From positions 7,501 to 71,500 of the forward strand of contig OY747704.1 of assembly GCA_963556495.2 (NCBI GenBank): a stretch of DNA of 64,000 bases, written 5' to 3'. Source of the DNA: Valencia hispanica. Its lineage: Eukaryota > Chordata > Actinopteri > Cyprinodontiformes > Valenciidae. A model generated the notes under the pieces. It was not told where the DNA came from and made no database searches. It saw nothing but the letters and a program-made list of their open reading frames with translations. Position 1 is the first letter of the stretch; the number at the start of each line of letters is the position of its first letter. The position numbers were made by a program, and so were the translations under genes. Of the stretch, positions 12,358 through 23,763 are shown piece by piece.

Positions 12358-13739
12358 TGCAAAAGTCCATTCCTATCAACAGTCCCTTCCTGTGTAAAGT
12401 CCATTCCTGTTACAGGTCACTCATTTATATTGATTATGCCTTGCCCTGATGCTTTTTACTAAACCTAAGGTCCGTGGAATATGTGCTTGACTTAGGATTA
12501 GGGAAAAGAGTCAGGGAAAGGCATGAAATTGAAGAAAGCGCCAACTAGTGGATGTCAAAATCTGAAAAAATGACTCGAGAAAAGTATACCAATCGACTCC
12601 AAATGGTCTGAAACGTGCTCATAACTACTTTCTGGACGATGTTTTATACACTCCAACACTTAGTACATTTTCGACATCTGCCGGTCCCATAGAAACCAAT
12701 GGGACGACTTTGACGAGCCGTAACTCCCGAACCGTACGTCGTAGAGACTTGCAACCAAGATCCGTCTGCCATAATTCGACCGTTCTGAGCAAGCCTGAAG
12801 TGTCCCCATGTCTCTACGACCTTCCGTTCCAGAGATACAGACCACCGGATGTCAAAAAGTGGGCGTATCTCAGAACCGGAAGGTCAGACGGTGAAAAGGA
12901 CGTCAGAAATCGAAAGCCAGACCCGTGGTACCGGGGGGTAGACGCTGGTCCCATGTCTCTATCATGTTCCTATCAAAAGTTACAGGACTTCAAAGTTTGC
13001 TCTGGGGGGGTACCACCACCTTATAAACCCCATATACCTATCTACATGTATGAAAAGTCCATTCCTGTCCAAATTCCATTCCTATCAGCAGTCCCTTCCT
13101 GGCAAAAGTCCATTTCTATGCAAAAACTCAATTTCTATGCAAAGTCCATTCTTATACAAAGTCCCTTCCTATGCAAAGTCCATTCTCATACACAGTCACC
13201 CATCTATTCTATCTATGCCTTGCCCTGATGCTTTTTACTAAACCTAAGGTCCGTGGGGGGGCACTCAAACTCGCTTCCTATATGGACACAGAAGGATCAC
13301 CATGAATCTCGCTTCCTATCTGGACACAGAAGCATCACAGACACCCTCTCTGGGCACGTTTGGAACCTGCGTGCCATCCCGCATTGATAGATAGGTCACA
13401 CGGCCATGTTACCAGACATCAAAAAACAATGTTGAGTCTGGGAAGTCGCTCCGAATCATGCCATGTCGGGTGTCTACCAACCCGGCACGAGGCCCTGATT
13501 ACAAATATCCTAGATCTGGCTCCATCAAACACTCCTATCTTCCATTTTGACCTTTTCGTTCGATCCTTTTTGGCCATTTTTGGAGTATCTCGGGAACCGT
13601 AAGTGCTATCGACACGGGGTCTTCGCCAGCGAGTCCGCCACCCCACAAAACCCCAGTGTAGACACTGGTTTCGTCCTCCTATCACTTTTAGTTTTTGACT
13701 TATCGGAACTTTATTCGATCCTCAGGTGGTGTTCATCCC
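12358..13739 (+). repeat. Satellite unit U9
   Basis: Full unit; the offset-8335 partner of U3. Confidence 0.9.
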
Positions 13740-13934
13740 TTAACCTAACCTAACCCTAACCTTAACCTAACCTAACCCTAACCCTTAACCCTAACCCTAA
13801 CCCTACCCTACCCCCACCCTAACCCTAACCCTAACCCTAACCCTTACCCTACCCCTAACCCTAACCCTACCCTAACCCTAACCCTACCCTACCCTTACCC
13901 TAACCCTTACCCTAACCCTAACCCTCCCTTCCTA
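13740..13934 (+). repeat. Degenerate telomeric tract, barcode c
   Basis: Same order as 5405-5599; offset 8335. Confidence 0.9.
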
Positions 13935-15316
13935 TGCAAAAGTCCATTCCTATCAACAGTCCCTTCCTGTGTAAAGTCCATTCCTGTTACAGGTCACTCA
14001 TTTATATTGATTATGCCTTGCCCTGATGCTTTTTACTAAACCTAAGGTCCGTGGAATATGTGCTTGACTTAGGATTAGGGAAAAGAGTCAGGGAAAGGCA
14101 TGAAATTGAAGAAAGCGCCAACTAGTGGATGTCAAAATCTGAAAAAATGACTCGAGAAAAGTATACCAATCGACTCCAAATGGTCTGAAACGTGCTCATA
14201 ACTACTTTCTGGACGATGTTTTATACACTCCAACACTTAGTACATTTTCGACATCTGCCGGTCCCATAGAAACCAATGGGACGACTTTGACGAGCCGTAA
14301 CTCCCGAACCGTACGTCGTAGAGACTTGCAACCAAGATCCGTCTGCCATAATTCGACCGTTCTGAGCAAGCCTGAAGTGTCCCCATGTCTCTACGACCTT
14401 CCGTTCCAGAGATACAGACCACCGGATGTCAAAAAGTGGGCGTATCTCAGAACCGGAAGGTCAGACGGTGAAAAGGACGTCAGAAATCGAAAGCCAGACC
14501 CGTGGTACCGGGGGGTAGACGCTGGTCCCATGTCTCTATCATGTTCCTATCAAAAGTTACAGGACTTCAAAGTTTGCTCTGGGGGGGTACCACCACCTTA
14601 TAAACCCCATATACCTATCTACATGTATGAAAAGTCCATTCCTGTCCAAATTCCATTCCTATCAGCAGTCCCTTCCTGGCAAAAGTCCATTTCTATGCAA
14701 AAACTCAATTTCTATGCAAAGTCCATTCTTATACAAAGTCCCTTCCTATGCAAAGTCCATTCTCATACACAGTCACCCATCTATTCTATCTATGCCTTGC
14801 CCTGATGCTTTTTACTAAACCTAAGGTCCGTGGGGGGGCACTCAAACTCGCTTCCTATATGGACACAGAAGGATCACCATGAATCTCGCTTCCTATCTGG
14901 ACACAGAAGCATCACAGACACCCTCTCTGGGCACGTTTGGAACCTGCGTGCCATCCCGCATTGATAGATAGGTCACACGGCCATGTTACCAGACATCAAA
15001 AAACAATGTTGAGTCTGGGAAGTCGCTCCGAATCATGCCATGTCGGGTGTCTACCAACCCGGCACGAGGCCCTGATTACAAATATCCTAGATCTGGCTCC
15101 ATCAAACACTCCTATCTTCCATTTTGACCTTTTCGTTCGATCCTTTTTGGCCATTTTTGGAGTATCTCGGGAACCGTAAGTGCTATCGACACGGGGTCTT
15201 CGCCAGCGAGTCCGCCACCCCACAAAACCCCAGTGTAGACACTGGTTTCGTCCTCCTATCACTTTTAGTTTTTGACTTATCGGAACTTTATTCGATCCTC
15301 AGGTGGTGTTCATCCC
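13935..15316 (+). repeat. Satellite unit U10
   Basis: Full unit; the offset-8335 partner of U4. The correspondence stops in the next telomeric tract. Confidence 0.9.
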
Positions 15317-15507
15317 TTAACCTTAACCTAACCTAACCCTAACCCTTAACCCTAACCCTAACCCTACCCTACCCCCACCCTAACCCTAACCCTAACCCTA
15401 ACCCTAACCCTAACCCTTACCCTACCCCTAACCCTAACCCTACCCTAACCCTAACCCTACCCTACCCTTACCCTAACCCTTACCCTAACCCTAACCCTCC
15501 CTTCCTA
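15317..15507 (+). repeat. Degenerate telomeric tract, barcode c' (191 bp)
   Basis: Clearly derived from barcode c. It differs by a 16-bp loss near its start and by two extra CCCTAA repeats (12 bp) in its middle, as slippage would produce. Confidence 0.88.
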
Positions 15508-16188
15508 TGCAAAAGTCCATTCCTATCAACAGTCCCTTCCTGTGTAAAGTCCATTCCTGTTACAGGTCACTCATTTATATTGATTATGCCTTGCCCTGAT
15601 GCTTTTTACTAAACCTAAGGTCCGTGGAATATGTGCTTGACTTAGGATTAGGGAAAAGAGTCAGGGAAAGGCATGAAATTGAAGAAAGCGCCAACTAGTG
15701 GATGTCAAAATCTGAAAAAATGACTCGAGAAAAGTATACCAATCGACTCCAAATGGTCTGAAACGTGCTCATAACTACTTTCTGGACGATGTTTTATACA
15801 CTCCAACACTTAGTACATTTTCGACATCTGCCGGTCCCATAGAAACCAATGGGACGACTTTGACGAGCCGTAACTCCCGAACCGTACGTCGTAGAGACTT
15901 GCAACCAAGATCCGTCTGCCATAATTCGACCGTTCTGAGCAAGCCTGAAGTGTCCCCATGTCTCTACGACCTTCCGTTCCAGAGATACAGACCACCGGAT
16001 GTCAAAAAGTGGGCGTATCTCAGAACCGGAAGGTCAGACGGTGAAAAGGACGTCAGAAATCGAAAGCCAGACCCGTGGTACCGGGGGGTAGACGCTGGTC
16101 CCATGTCTCTATCATGTTCCTATCAAAAGTTACAGGACTTCAAAGTTTGCTCTGGGGGGGTACCACCACCTTATAAACCCCATATACC
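15508..16188 (+). repeat. Satellite unit U11, truncated on the right
   Basis: Matches the unit up to CCCCATATACC and then passes directly into telomeric repeat. This is the proximal edge of the array. The truncation polarity is opposite to that of U5. Confidence 0.9.
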
Positions 16189-16359
16189 CTACCCTAACCC
16201 TAACCCTTACCCTTACCCTACCCTTACCCTTACCCTTACCCTACCCTAACCCTTACCCTAACCCTTACCCTTACCCTAACCCTTACCCTAACCCCTAACC
16301 CTGTTCATCCCTTAACCTAACCCTACCCTTACCCTAACCCTACCCTACCCTAACCCTAA
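16189..16359 (+). repeat. Innermost telomeric tract with a 10-bp unit remnant
   Basis: CCCTAA-type repeat interrupted at 16302-16311 by TGTTCATCCC, the last ten bases of the satellite unit, followed by the TTAACCTAACCC that normally starts a tract. This looks like a nearly complete loss of another unit. Beyond 16359 the sequence is unrelated. Confidence 0.85.
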
Positions 16360-17254
16360 TACATTAAAAACCTTTAAATGTATAATTTTAAGTATTTTGA
16401 GCATTTTAGTGTAATTCCATAAATGGCAAGTTGAAAGGCCAAAAATATGGAAATTTATTAATAATCTTCCAAATTTGGAAGCTTTACATTATTTCTATTA
16501 TACCGTCGAAGGGCAGATTGTAATCTGGAAGTACTTCCAAATTAGATTTCTTAAGTTTTAGCACCCCCTAGTGGTTAAATCTCTATATTCCAGATGACAC
16601 TTGGAAGTGGGAATCTCTTCCATCCAAGTCCCATACGATTAGACCTGAAATTGGATTGGAATCCTGGAATCTCCATTCATTCCCTATGGAGAGCTCTTAA
16701 CCCCCACCCTAAGCCTAACCCCCCTGACCTTGTCATTTTATTCTAATTTATTGCTTCCTCCGTTCTGTTGTCCACTAACCTCAACTTCACAGAACCCTTC
16801 AGTAAGACATACACAAGTTATTTCCAATGAAATAAATATGAGTTTTCAGTTCATGTACCTTTTTGTAGCCCCAATTTTTCGATTCAGGGACCTGTTACTA
16901 CAGGTCAACAGGTGAAAACTTCTGAATCTGTTTTGAATTCTGTAAAACAAAATAGAAGTTGTAATGTCCTTTTTTGCTCAGTAGATGGCAGCATTGGATT
17001 ATTCCAGACCAATTGGGAAAATATTTAATCTACATTTACACTAAATTGACCTTCAAAACACCCAAGCTTATTTTTATTATTATATTTAACACTTTACCTT
17101 CCAAAGACATTCATTAGAACACTGCATCAAATATATTTAAATCCACCATATTTCTTATATTTTAAAGGTCAACAAACCTGTTATCAGAAAACTGAAAATG
17201 TAGTGTAAATGGTTCATCCTGGATTCTTTGTATATATTGTCTGTAAATATGCAT
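16360..17254. other. AT-rich flank, no gene seen
   Basis: Unique-looking DNA proximal to the array. The only array-like trace is a short C-rich run at about 16697-16727 containing CCCCCACCCTAAGCCTAACC, perhaps a decayed telomeric remnant. No domain or repeat was recognised in the remainder. Confidence 0.5.
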
Positions 17255-17500
17255 ATTTTGTTGGTTGGATGTGCCAGGCGCTCAGTTGGACATTAGGGGG
17301 AGTATGGCCCGGAACTATGGACTGATCAGCCACTCCCAATGAGCCTCAGATTGGCTAATTTCAAATCTATGTCAGGACGCTCACCTGTGACCTTGGCCAA
17401 TCAGCGCCCACTAACTGTTGTAGCGCCAGGTTTGAATCTGCTTGAACACTCATTCAGCTGCTTTGAAGCTTGCCCGGGAACAGCAGATCTGATCCGCTCC

Positions 17501-17562
17501 AGCAAGCTTTTTTCCTGATGAAGACTCATTCAGGAGTTGAAACATTGCGTTGTAAGCTTGCT
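17501..17562 (+). ncRNA. Hammerhead-ribozyme-like sequence (Penelope-like element remnant?)
   Basis: Core boxes appear in the right order: CTGATGA (17515-17521), a 5-bp stem GACTC/GAGTT (17523-17527 with 17534-17538) closed by a 6-base loop, GAAA (17539-17542), a very short stem CA/TG, and GTA (17552-17554) at the expected cleavage point. The outer stem can form between AGCAAGCT (17501-17508) and AGCTTGCT (17555-17562). Type I hammerheads with a very short stem III are known from Penelope-like retroelements. Against activity, stem I is separated from the core by several unpaired T residues and stem II starts with an extra A. It is probably a decayed or minimal copy. No reverse transcriptase was found beside it. 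Confidence 0.42.
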
Positions 17563-20500
17563 GTATTCATAAAAAGTTTATTATTAATTATAATTTCTTT
17601 ATTTTCTAATAAAGTGCCAGTTGGTAAAATGTTTAAGTTGCGGTTTTACTCCTTTTTTTCATTATTTTGTATTGGATCCACTAGTTAGTTAGCTGCACAG
17701 TTAGCCAGAGAGCACTCTTTAACTATCGTCCTGCACCGATATGGCTTGGGATCCCTACGCCGAGCAGGAGGAAGGTTGGACCTAACCCTCTTCTGTAAGG
17801 CAGAGTTAATAATGCTTTGTTTGCACCCTTGTTTTCTTCTTAGATATATCATAAATCTCCCTTCGGATTAGTCCACTTTCAAACTTACGTAACCGTTATT
17901 GCAACACAGAAATATTTTGTTTACCACCATATTTTTTGTGGTTAGTCTGAGACTGGCGTCACCCTCCAATCTGCTCAGCCTTGACGTATGTACATTGTCT
18001 GCCTAGGTTTGGTGACAGAGGCAGGTGACCACTAAAGAAATGCAGAAAATTTGAAAAGCACAGACTTCCGCCAAGGCAGTCCCCCCCTTTCCCTGTTGTG
18101 ATGTAATTGTAACTTTTTTAGATACCTTGGCAATTAAAACATACCTTTAGCAGCTAAGCACCCTGGCTATTTATTGTGGAGCTACATGCACATACGCTGA
18201 AAAAAGCCCCATCTCCAAATAAAGAAGAATCCATTAGAATTTGGGGGTGATCCGGGCAACAGTCTGTTCATTCCTGGATTAGCATTTACAGGCAACATGC
18301 CAAGATGCTAACAGTGTGTGAAGCAGTAAATCCAAACACAAAGATGGCAAGATATTGTCCAAGAAATGTAGGTAAGATCCTTTGTGCATGAGAGATTATC
18401 TGGAGCAGGGATCTGGCAAAACAGCGTGAAAATGTTATTTTCAAACAGCTCTGCTATATCTGTCAAGGCAGCAGTTTTCTGCACGTCCTTCTCCACTGGG
18501 TTCTACCAGGGTCACACTTCATGTGCAAAGGCCCAAATGTGGGCTAAGACAAAGATGGTATGATTGAGAAGATATGTAGTTTAAACTTGCCAAATGCATT
18601 CAGGCATAACCTAAAGATAATTGCTACTCACATCTGACCTGCCTTTTAAAAAAACGTAAATAAAAAAAGTGTCTGTCGTTTCTTCAGTGTAGTTTGTACA
18701 TTCAGATCTTTACATTTTCTACGTTTCATTAAAGTGAATTGAGTGAGACAACGAAATTTAATGTAGAATTCAACATGTTTTGAAATGACAGAATCTGCCA
18801 AAGAGAAAAACCCCCAGCTTCATTTAGTTTATCAGTCTATGATTTATTATGTCTGTTATGATGTGAAAGTTTCAAGCAATAATTTAAAAACAAGTATAAC
18901 TATAATCAAAATCTGTCTATAGCTTTTTGAGTTATTTAAAAACTAGAAAAGCACTCAGAGTGAGACCTATGCCAAGGCAGCCCCCACGTTGAAGGCCTAC
19001 TTGTGCTTGGTCCAGAATAAGCTTGTTGACTTGGGTGACCAGATACCCACTCAGCAAATGTGGGACAAAGACCACACAAATCTGGGATGATGAGATACCA
19101 ATGCATCAAGATAAAGTCTTAAATAAGTTCTAAACATTTTCTTTCTAAATTGACAGCCCACACTGATCCACCTTTTGCAGGTGGCAGTTTCTGGGAATGC
19201 AAGTTTCACAAGGTGCGGATCAACCAAACAGAAGTCGACCTTGGGAGATGAGTGACCGTGTTGCGTTACACAACACAAAAAGCAAAATATAATCTCATAA
19301 TTTTCTACCACATTCTTTGATCGAATGTTTGAAGAATTAATTACAAACAAGCTATTGTACATACAGTAAAATATTCTTGGCAAGAGCTGCTTTTCCATTC
19401 ATGAATTCAGCATGTAATTAATTAATATTGGATTGATGAACCTAAAAAGCTTTTTACTAAATATCTAACTTTTCAAAAACAGGACAATAAGGAATACTTT
19501 GACATGCACATTGATATTCATTGAGACAGGACTTCTTTTGAGCAGAGCAATTTTTGGGTAATGAAGACCTCATTGCATTCAGAAGATTTAGGGACACCAT
19601 CAATATGGGAAAATGTTATCACTAATCAATTAAATTCCCTTCAAATACTTCATCCCAAAGGGAAATCAAACGTCATCACTCATTTTCCAAGTATCTTCAA
19701 GTAGTCGTTGTGAATGGTGATGGGGTGTGCAAAAAGGATTTCTGGTAGCAGTCTTGCAGCACATCTGAAATTGCCTCTGACTGAATACTGTTGTGTGACA
19801 GTCTTATGACTGTCATGACATGTTAGCAGCTCAACTTCCTGGCAGTAGAGATATTTCGCAGTACCCTGTCCTGAATGACACCATTAGTTGTTGAGAAACA
19901 CTGCTAATTTACACTTATTTGATTAGAAAAAAAGTATGTGTTTGTAGTCGGTGCTGTTACAGTTACAAATTTCTGAAACAATGAGATCTGTTAATGTGTT
20001 TGGTACGCGGGCTCACTGCTTTTTACATCTAGAAATTTTTCATGCACAGTATAGCAAAATGTTCACCAACAGAGGATATATGTTCGTGCAACTGATTTCA
20101 ATGATAAACAAAATGTAAATGATCGCTTGTTTCTAAAATTGGTACTATGTTTTGTATGGTGGCAACCATGTTTGAGATTGATGTAGGGTGGTAAGAAAGC
20201 TCCCGCTTTAAGTCCAAATTTCAACTTCACAAGATGACCCGTGTGTTTTCTACATGAAAATCAGCAATTCAGACCTCTAAACTCAGTATTAAGTTCAAAC
20301 TCAAAATTTTTATACTGCAGAAATTTTGGTCAGCACTGGAGCATAATGCAAAGGACCACAAACAAGTCAATGTTATACCTTGAAATAATACTTGTGACAC
20401 CGTTTTATGTTTTCATATTTTATGCAAAATTTATATGTACATGTAATAGTCAGCAATTAAATGCTGAAATTCAAATGTGAAAAAAGACAGTGTTAAAATG

Positions 20501-21278
20501 GACCAGAAATGCCAAAGCAAAACAAAAAATAATACCAAGTTTAGATACACTGTGTATCTAAATGTAGCATGTTAAACAAGACATGAACCATGAGTAAAAA
20601 AAAATATTTAAAAAAATTGCAATGTGTAGAATAAGATTCAGAAAACATATATCCAAATGCTAAATGTATATCTCTTACTCTGACAGGTATTTAGCAATAT
20701 TTCATATTCTGTCACTGTCAAACCTCAGACGTAAAAATACAGATTAAAACATAAGTTTTCTAGACTTTTAAGCATAGTTTTTCTTGGAATTATGGTTAGC
20801 TGGCATTAGCATGTTGAAACAGGAACGACATGCTAGCAACAAAAATTATATAACGTTTGCTATTTTCAGGTACATACAAAAAAGTAAAATTGACATTTTT
20901 TTAAGTTGTTTTTTGAGGAAATTCTGTGTTCACAATAATGTAGGTTCTTTAGCTTCACATTTATACGAAACATACAAAACATGTTAGCAATATTAATCTA
21001 ACTCTTAGAAATGTGAGTGTTTAGTTGGAATAACCAACCCATCCTTTGACGAGGCAGACAACAGTCTTTTCCTCTGACCTGAAGGGCAAAAAGGAAACTC
21101 AAGCTATTTGTTCCCTCCTGCATTTATCTTAACTGAACAATGGACATTCTGAAGTATATGTGTAAATATACAAAGATATATAGATATATAAACAGGACAA
21201 CAGAAAGTAAAGTTTGGCATTGCTTTTGCCAGTTCATATGTAGAATGAAATTCAACCAGATTTAGGGCTGTGGGGGTA
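17563..21278. other. Region downstream of sfrp1, possible 3' UTR plus dispersed repeats
   Basis: AT-rich, with no convincing coding sequence. The part next to 21279 must hold the 3' untranslated region of sfrp1. Several TTTATT words on + (AATAAA on -) are present, for example near 17577 and 18841, but none can be chosen as the poly(A) signal. About 19690-19820 resembles 59745-59860 (shared AAGGATTTC and GCCTCTGACTGAA) and is probably an old dispersed repeat. Confidence 0.5.
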
Positions 21279-21604
21279 CTATTTAAAGACACTGGTGAAT
21301 TCAGGACATTGGTAGGTTTTGAGTATTTTCATGGCCTTTTTGAACTCCATGTTGGACTTGTCCCACTTGTGGATACCTGTGAGGAGGTACTGCTTGTCCA
21401 CCTTACGGCCCATGATTAAATACTGGTTTCCTATGTTGTCCAACTGTTGGCAGGGACAGTCTGCACCATTCTTCAAGTACAACACCAGATTTTTTGTGTC
21501 CTTTTTCTTCAGGTTCCCTGGTTTTATCATCTTCTTCCTTTTCTGCAGGACCACCTTGCGGTCTATATTTTCTCTTTTCACCTCCTTTATCTTGGCCTTG
21601 ACAG
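21279..21604 (-). CDS. sfrp1: sfrp1 exon 3 (netrin-like domain, C-terminus)
   Basis: Encodes the C-terminal 107 residues plus a split alanine codon, ending in a TAG stop at 21281-21279. The acceptor is CCACAG just upstream (AG at 21606-21605). The protein begins VKAKIKEVKREN, corresponding to the human ALRMKIKEVKKEN region, then LVLYLKNGADCPC, YLIMGRKV, a QYLLTGIHKWDK segment and CPEFTSVFK. It supplies three of the six netrin-like domain cysteines (residues 258, 260 and 308 of the joined protein). The basic run KRKK/KPGNLKKKD is typical of SFRP1 and may bind heparan sulfate. The match is direct. Only about 5 kb separates the stop codon from the subtelomeric array. Confidence 0.93.
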
Positions 21605-22325
21605 CTGTGGTGGAGACACATTTAGAATAAAGATTTATTTATATCCAAAAGTAGGGAAAAATATATTGTCAAAGTATAGTCCTGCCACCTAAGGCTTTGT
21701 GTTAGTGTTTAATAAGCAGAAAAATTAAGATTCACATTGATGTCTTAGTGTATGACAGTAACATTCCAAAGCCTAGTTTTACTTCTCCGTCAGCAAGTGT
21801 GCACTGACACAAACACACACAGACAAAGATGTTTTCCTTTCAGACTTCTTTATTGCCTGATCTTGCAAAGCAATTCACCTCTGGGGAGGTCCTGCCACGG
21901 TTGCAGACATGTCTCTGGTCGACAACAGTGTATTTAAGTCTTTATTTTTAAACTAAAACTCTTCACGTGAAAATCTTCCACCTCTTTTAATACTCAAAAT
22001 AACTTTTCATGCACAAATGTGATTAAGAAAAAGCTCCTCACTCGCTATTGTAAAGGATGCTGAACATGCATAAATTGTTTTATGCAAGATTGTGGTTTTA
22101 ATATTCCTATGTAATTAGGATTTAAAGCAACATTAATTAAGTTTTGCTCTCGGGGTCCCCCTACAGTTGGGAAAAAGGTATTGTTTTCTACTACTGTAGT
22201 AAAATCTGTTATGGTTACAACAGGGGATTCACGTGCATTGACAAGCGATACAACGTTACAGATTGTCACGTCTCGGGCAGCTTTCGTTGCGTGTCAAATG
22301 TCTTCATCCCAGGTACATTTTCTAT
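21605..22325. other. Start of sfrp1 intron 2, no element recognised
   Basis: Between the exon 3 acceptor and the first hAT-type insertion. AT-rich with no domain or repeat that I can name. Confidence 0.5.
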
Positions 22326-22519
22326 TAGAGTTGAGCCGCATACTCGGCTGAAACGAGTATCCGGTACGGATAAAGCACTTTTGCAGAGTACGAGTATCAT
22401 ACGAGTAATACGAGTCAATATCTGTGCTTGGATTGAATTAAAATTCTCATTGCATAGCTGACTGTGTCTGCGTTCTGTGATAGGCTAGTCACAGCGCCGC
22501 TCTACTACACACACACTCA

Positions 22520-22560
<41 letters not shown>

Positions 22561-23511
22561 CACTGACAAGAGAAGAGAAGCGAACAGCGCGCTCGCTCTC
22601 TTTCTCTCTCTCTGTCTCTCCCTCAGTCCCACGTCTGTTCAGGTTTGTTTTTTACTGTAGTACTTACTTATTAACCAGTAGAGTTTTGGTAAACGTGGGG
22701 TTTGTTTAGACGTGGTGCTTGTCTGAGGTGTTTTCTTTTCTTTTTTAAACCGTCAGCTGGCTCTAACCAGTTTTTTTTACTTCACGCACTGAGTGTCACT
22801 TTCCTGCTGTATTTCATTAAAAAAAAAGTGGTATAAAACCATTTTACAAATTAATTGGATACACACACACAAACTCTCTCCCTCTCTCTGTTGGTCATCT
22901 AAGTTTAGTTTTTTTTTTACAGTCAGCTGGTTCTAACCAGTTTTTTTCTTACTTTACGCACTGACACTTTCTCGCTGTATGTTATAAAAAAATAAAGGTA
23001 GTTGTGGTATAAATAATATTACAAATTAAACTACACACACAAACACACTCACAGACACGCATACCTGGTGTGAAAATAAAAAAGAACCAACATTTCACTA
23101 ATCACACTGATCATAAAAAAGTTATGTTGAGATGAAAACTCTTGTTCATTACATTTTACTTCATAATTGCAACCGCATGTGTTGTATTCATTGTTTCAAA
23201 ACTTGTTATGTATATAGTTCGTTTGTTATCGTGATCAAAACCATTGATCTGAAGCTCAATGCTGATGCTGTCATGTAAATAGTTTTCTAATCGGAAATAA
23301 ATATAACAATTTCTGATGAACCCATGTAAATTGCATGTTAAAAACGACATACCAGTTAAAGCACCGTCCATTTCAAGACAACTCAACCTACTTCCTGCTT
23401 AAACCCCGCACCATTTCCGGGTTAGAACCCGCCCAGTCGGAGTACAAATAACGGATACAAATAATTGATATGGTTAACAGATACAGATATTGCTGTACTC
23501 GCTCATCCCTA
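22326..23511. mobile_element. Non-autonomous hAT-type element (1186 bp)
   Basis: Bounded by imperfect inverted ends TAGAGTTGAGCCGCATACTC and, on the other strand, TAGGGATGAGCGAGTACAGC. It is flanked by a perfect 8-bp duplication TTTTCTAT at 22318-22325 and 23512-23519. The TIR form and 8-bp duplication are diagnostic of hAT. The interior lacks a transposase and holds a CA repeat and doubled CAGCTGGYTCTAACCAGTTTTTTT segments (about 22754 and 22924). It must have been moved by a transposase supplied elsewhere. Confidence 0.85.
22503..22560 (+). repeat. (CA)n microsatellite
   Basis: Nearly pure CA dinucleotide run inside the non-autonomous hAT element. Confidence 0.9.
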
Positions 23512-23550
23512 TTTTCTATATTTCAGCATGTCATATGTACGGCGGCGTAG

Positions 23551-23698
23551 AGCTGTCAACCATATAATAAAGAAATTAGACCGTATCGCGTTATAATGTG
23601 ATACTTTATTGTAAAAACGTGACTTGTTTTCACATTTGTACAATAAACTATCATGTTATAACTTGAAACGGTCTAATTTCTTTATTATAGCTGACAGC
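23551..23698. mobile_element. Short palindromic MITE (~148 bp)
   Basis: Arms of about 35 bp read ATAATAAAGAAATTAGACCG on both strands, preceded by CTGTCA, with a central TA-rich loop. No coding capacity. It abuts the left end of the next transposon, so an alternative is that it belongs to a composite end structure. Confidence 0.6.
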
Positions 23699-23763
23699 AC
23701 TGTTCTAACGATCTGTGCTACTTCCTCAGAATGTCCTACCGCAGCGCGCTAGTCGGTGCTACC

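Larger units (their letters stand above)
1..16359. repeat. Subtelomeric satellite array: ~1.38-kb unit alternating with degenerate telomeric tracts
   Basis: Nine full units, three partial units and a 10-bp remnant alternate with tracts of CCCTAA-type repeat. Start-to-start spacings of the units are 1605, 1547, 1577, 2059, 1547, 1605, 1547, 1577 and 1573 bp. Differences come almost wholly from the telomeric tracts and from one extra partial unit. Every unit read by eye looks identical outside the tracts, and all its recurrent reading frames translate identically. The C-rich strand lies on + throughout, which fits a left chromosome end. The array ends at a unit truncated near 16188, followed by telomeric repeat to 16359 and then unrelated AT-rich DNA. 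I do not recognise the unit as a named family. Confidence 0.93.

Noticed and set aside
21403..21630. Reading frames on both strands overlapping 21279-21604
   Set aside because: They are shadows of sfrp1 exon 3, which has clear netrin-like domain similarity.
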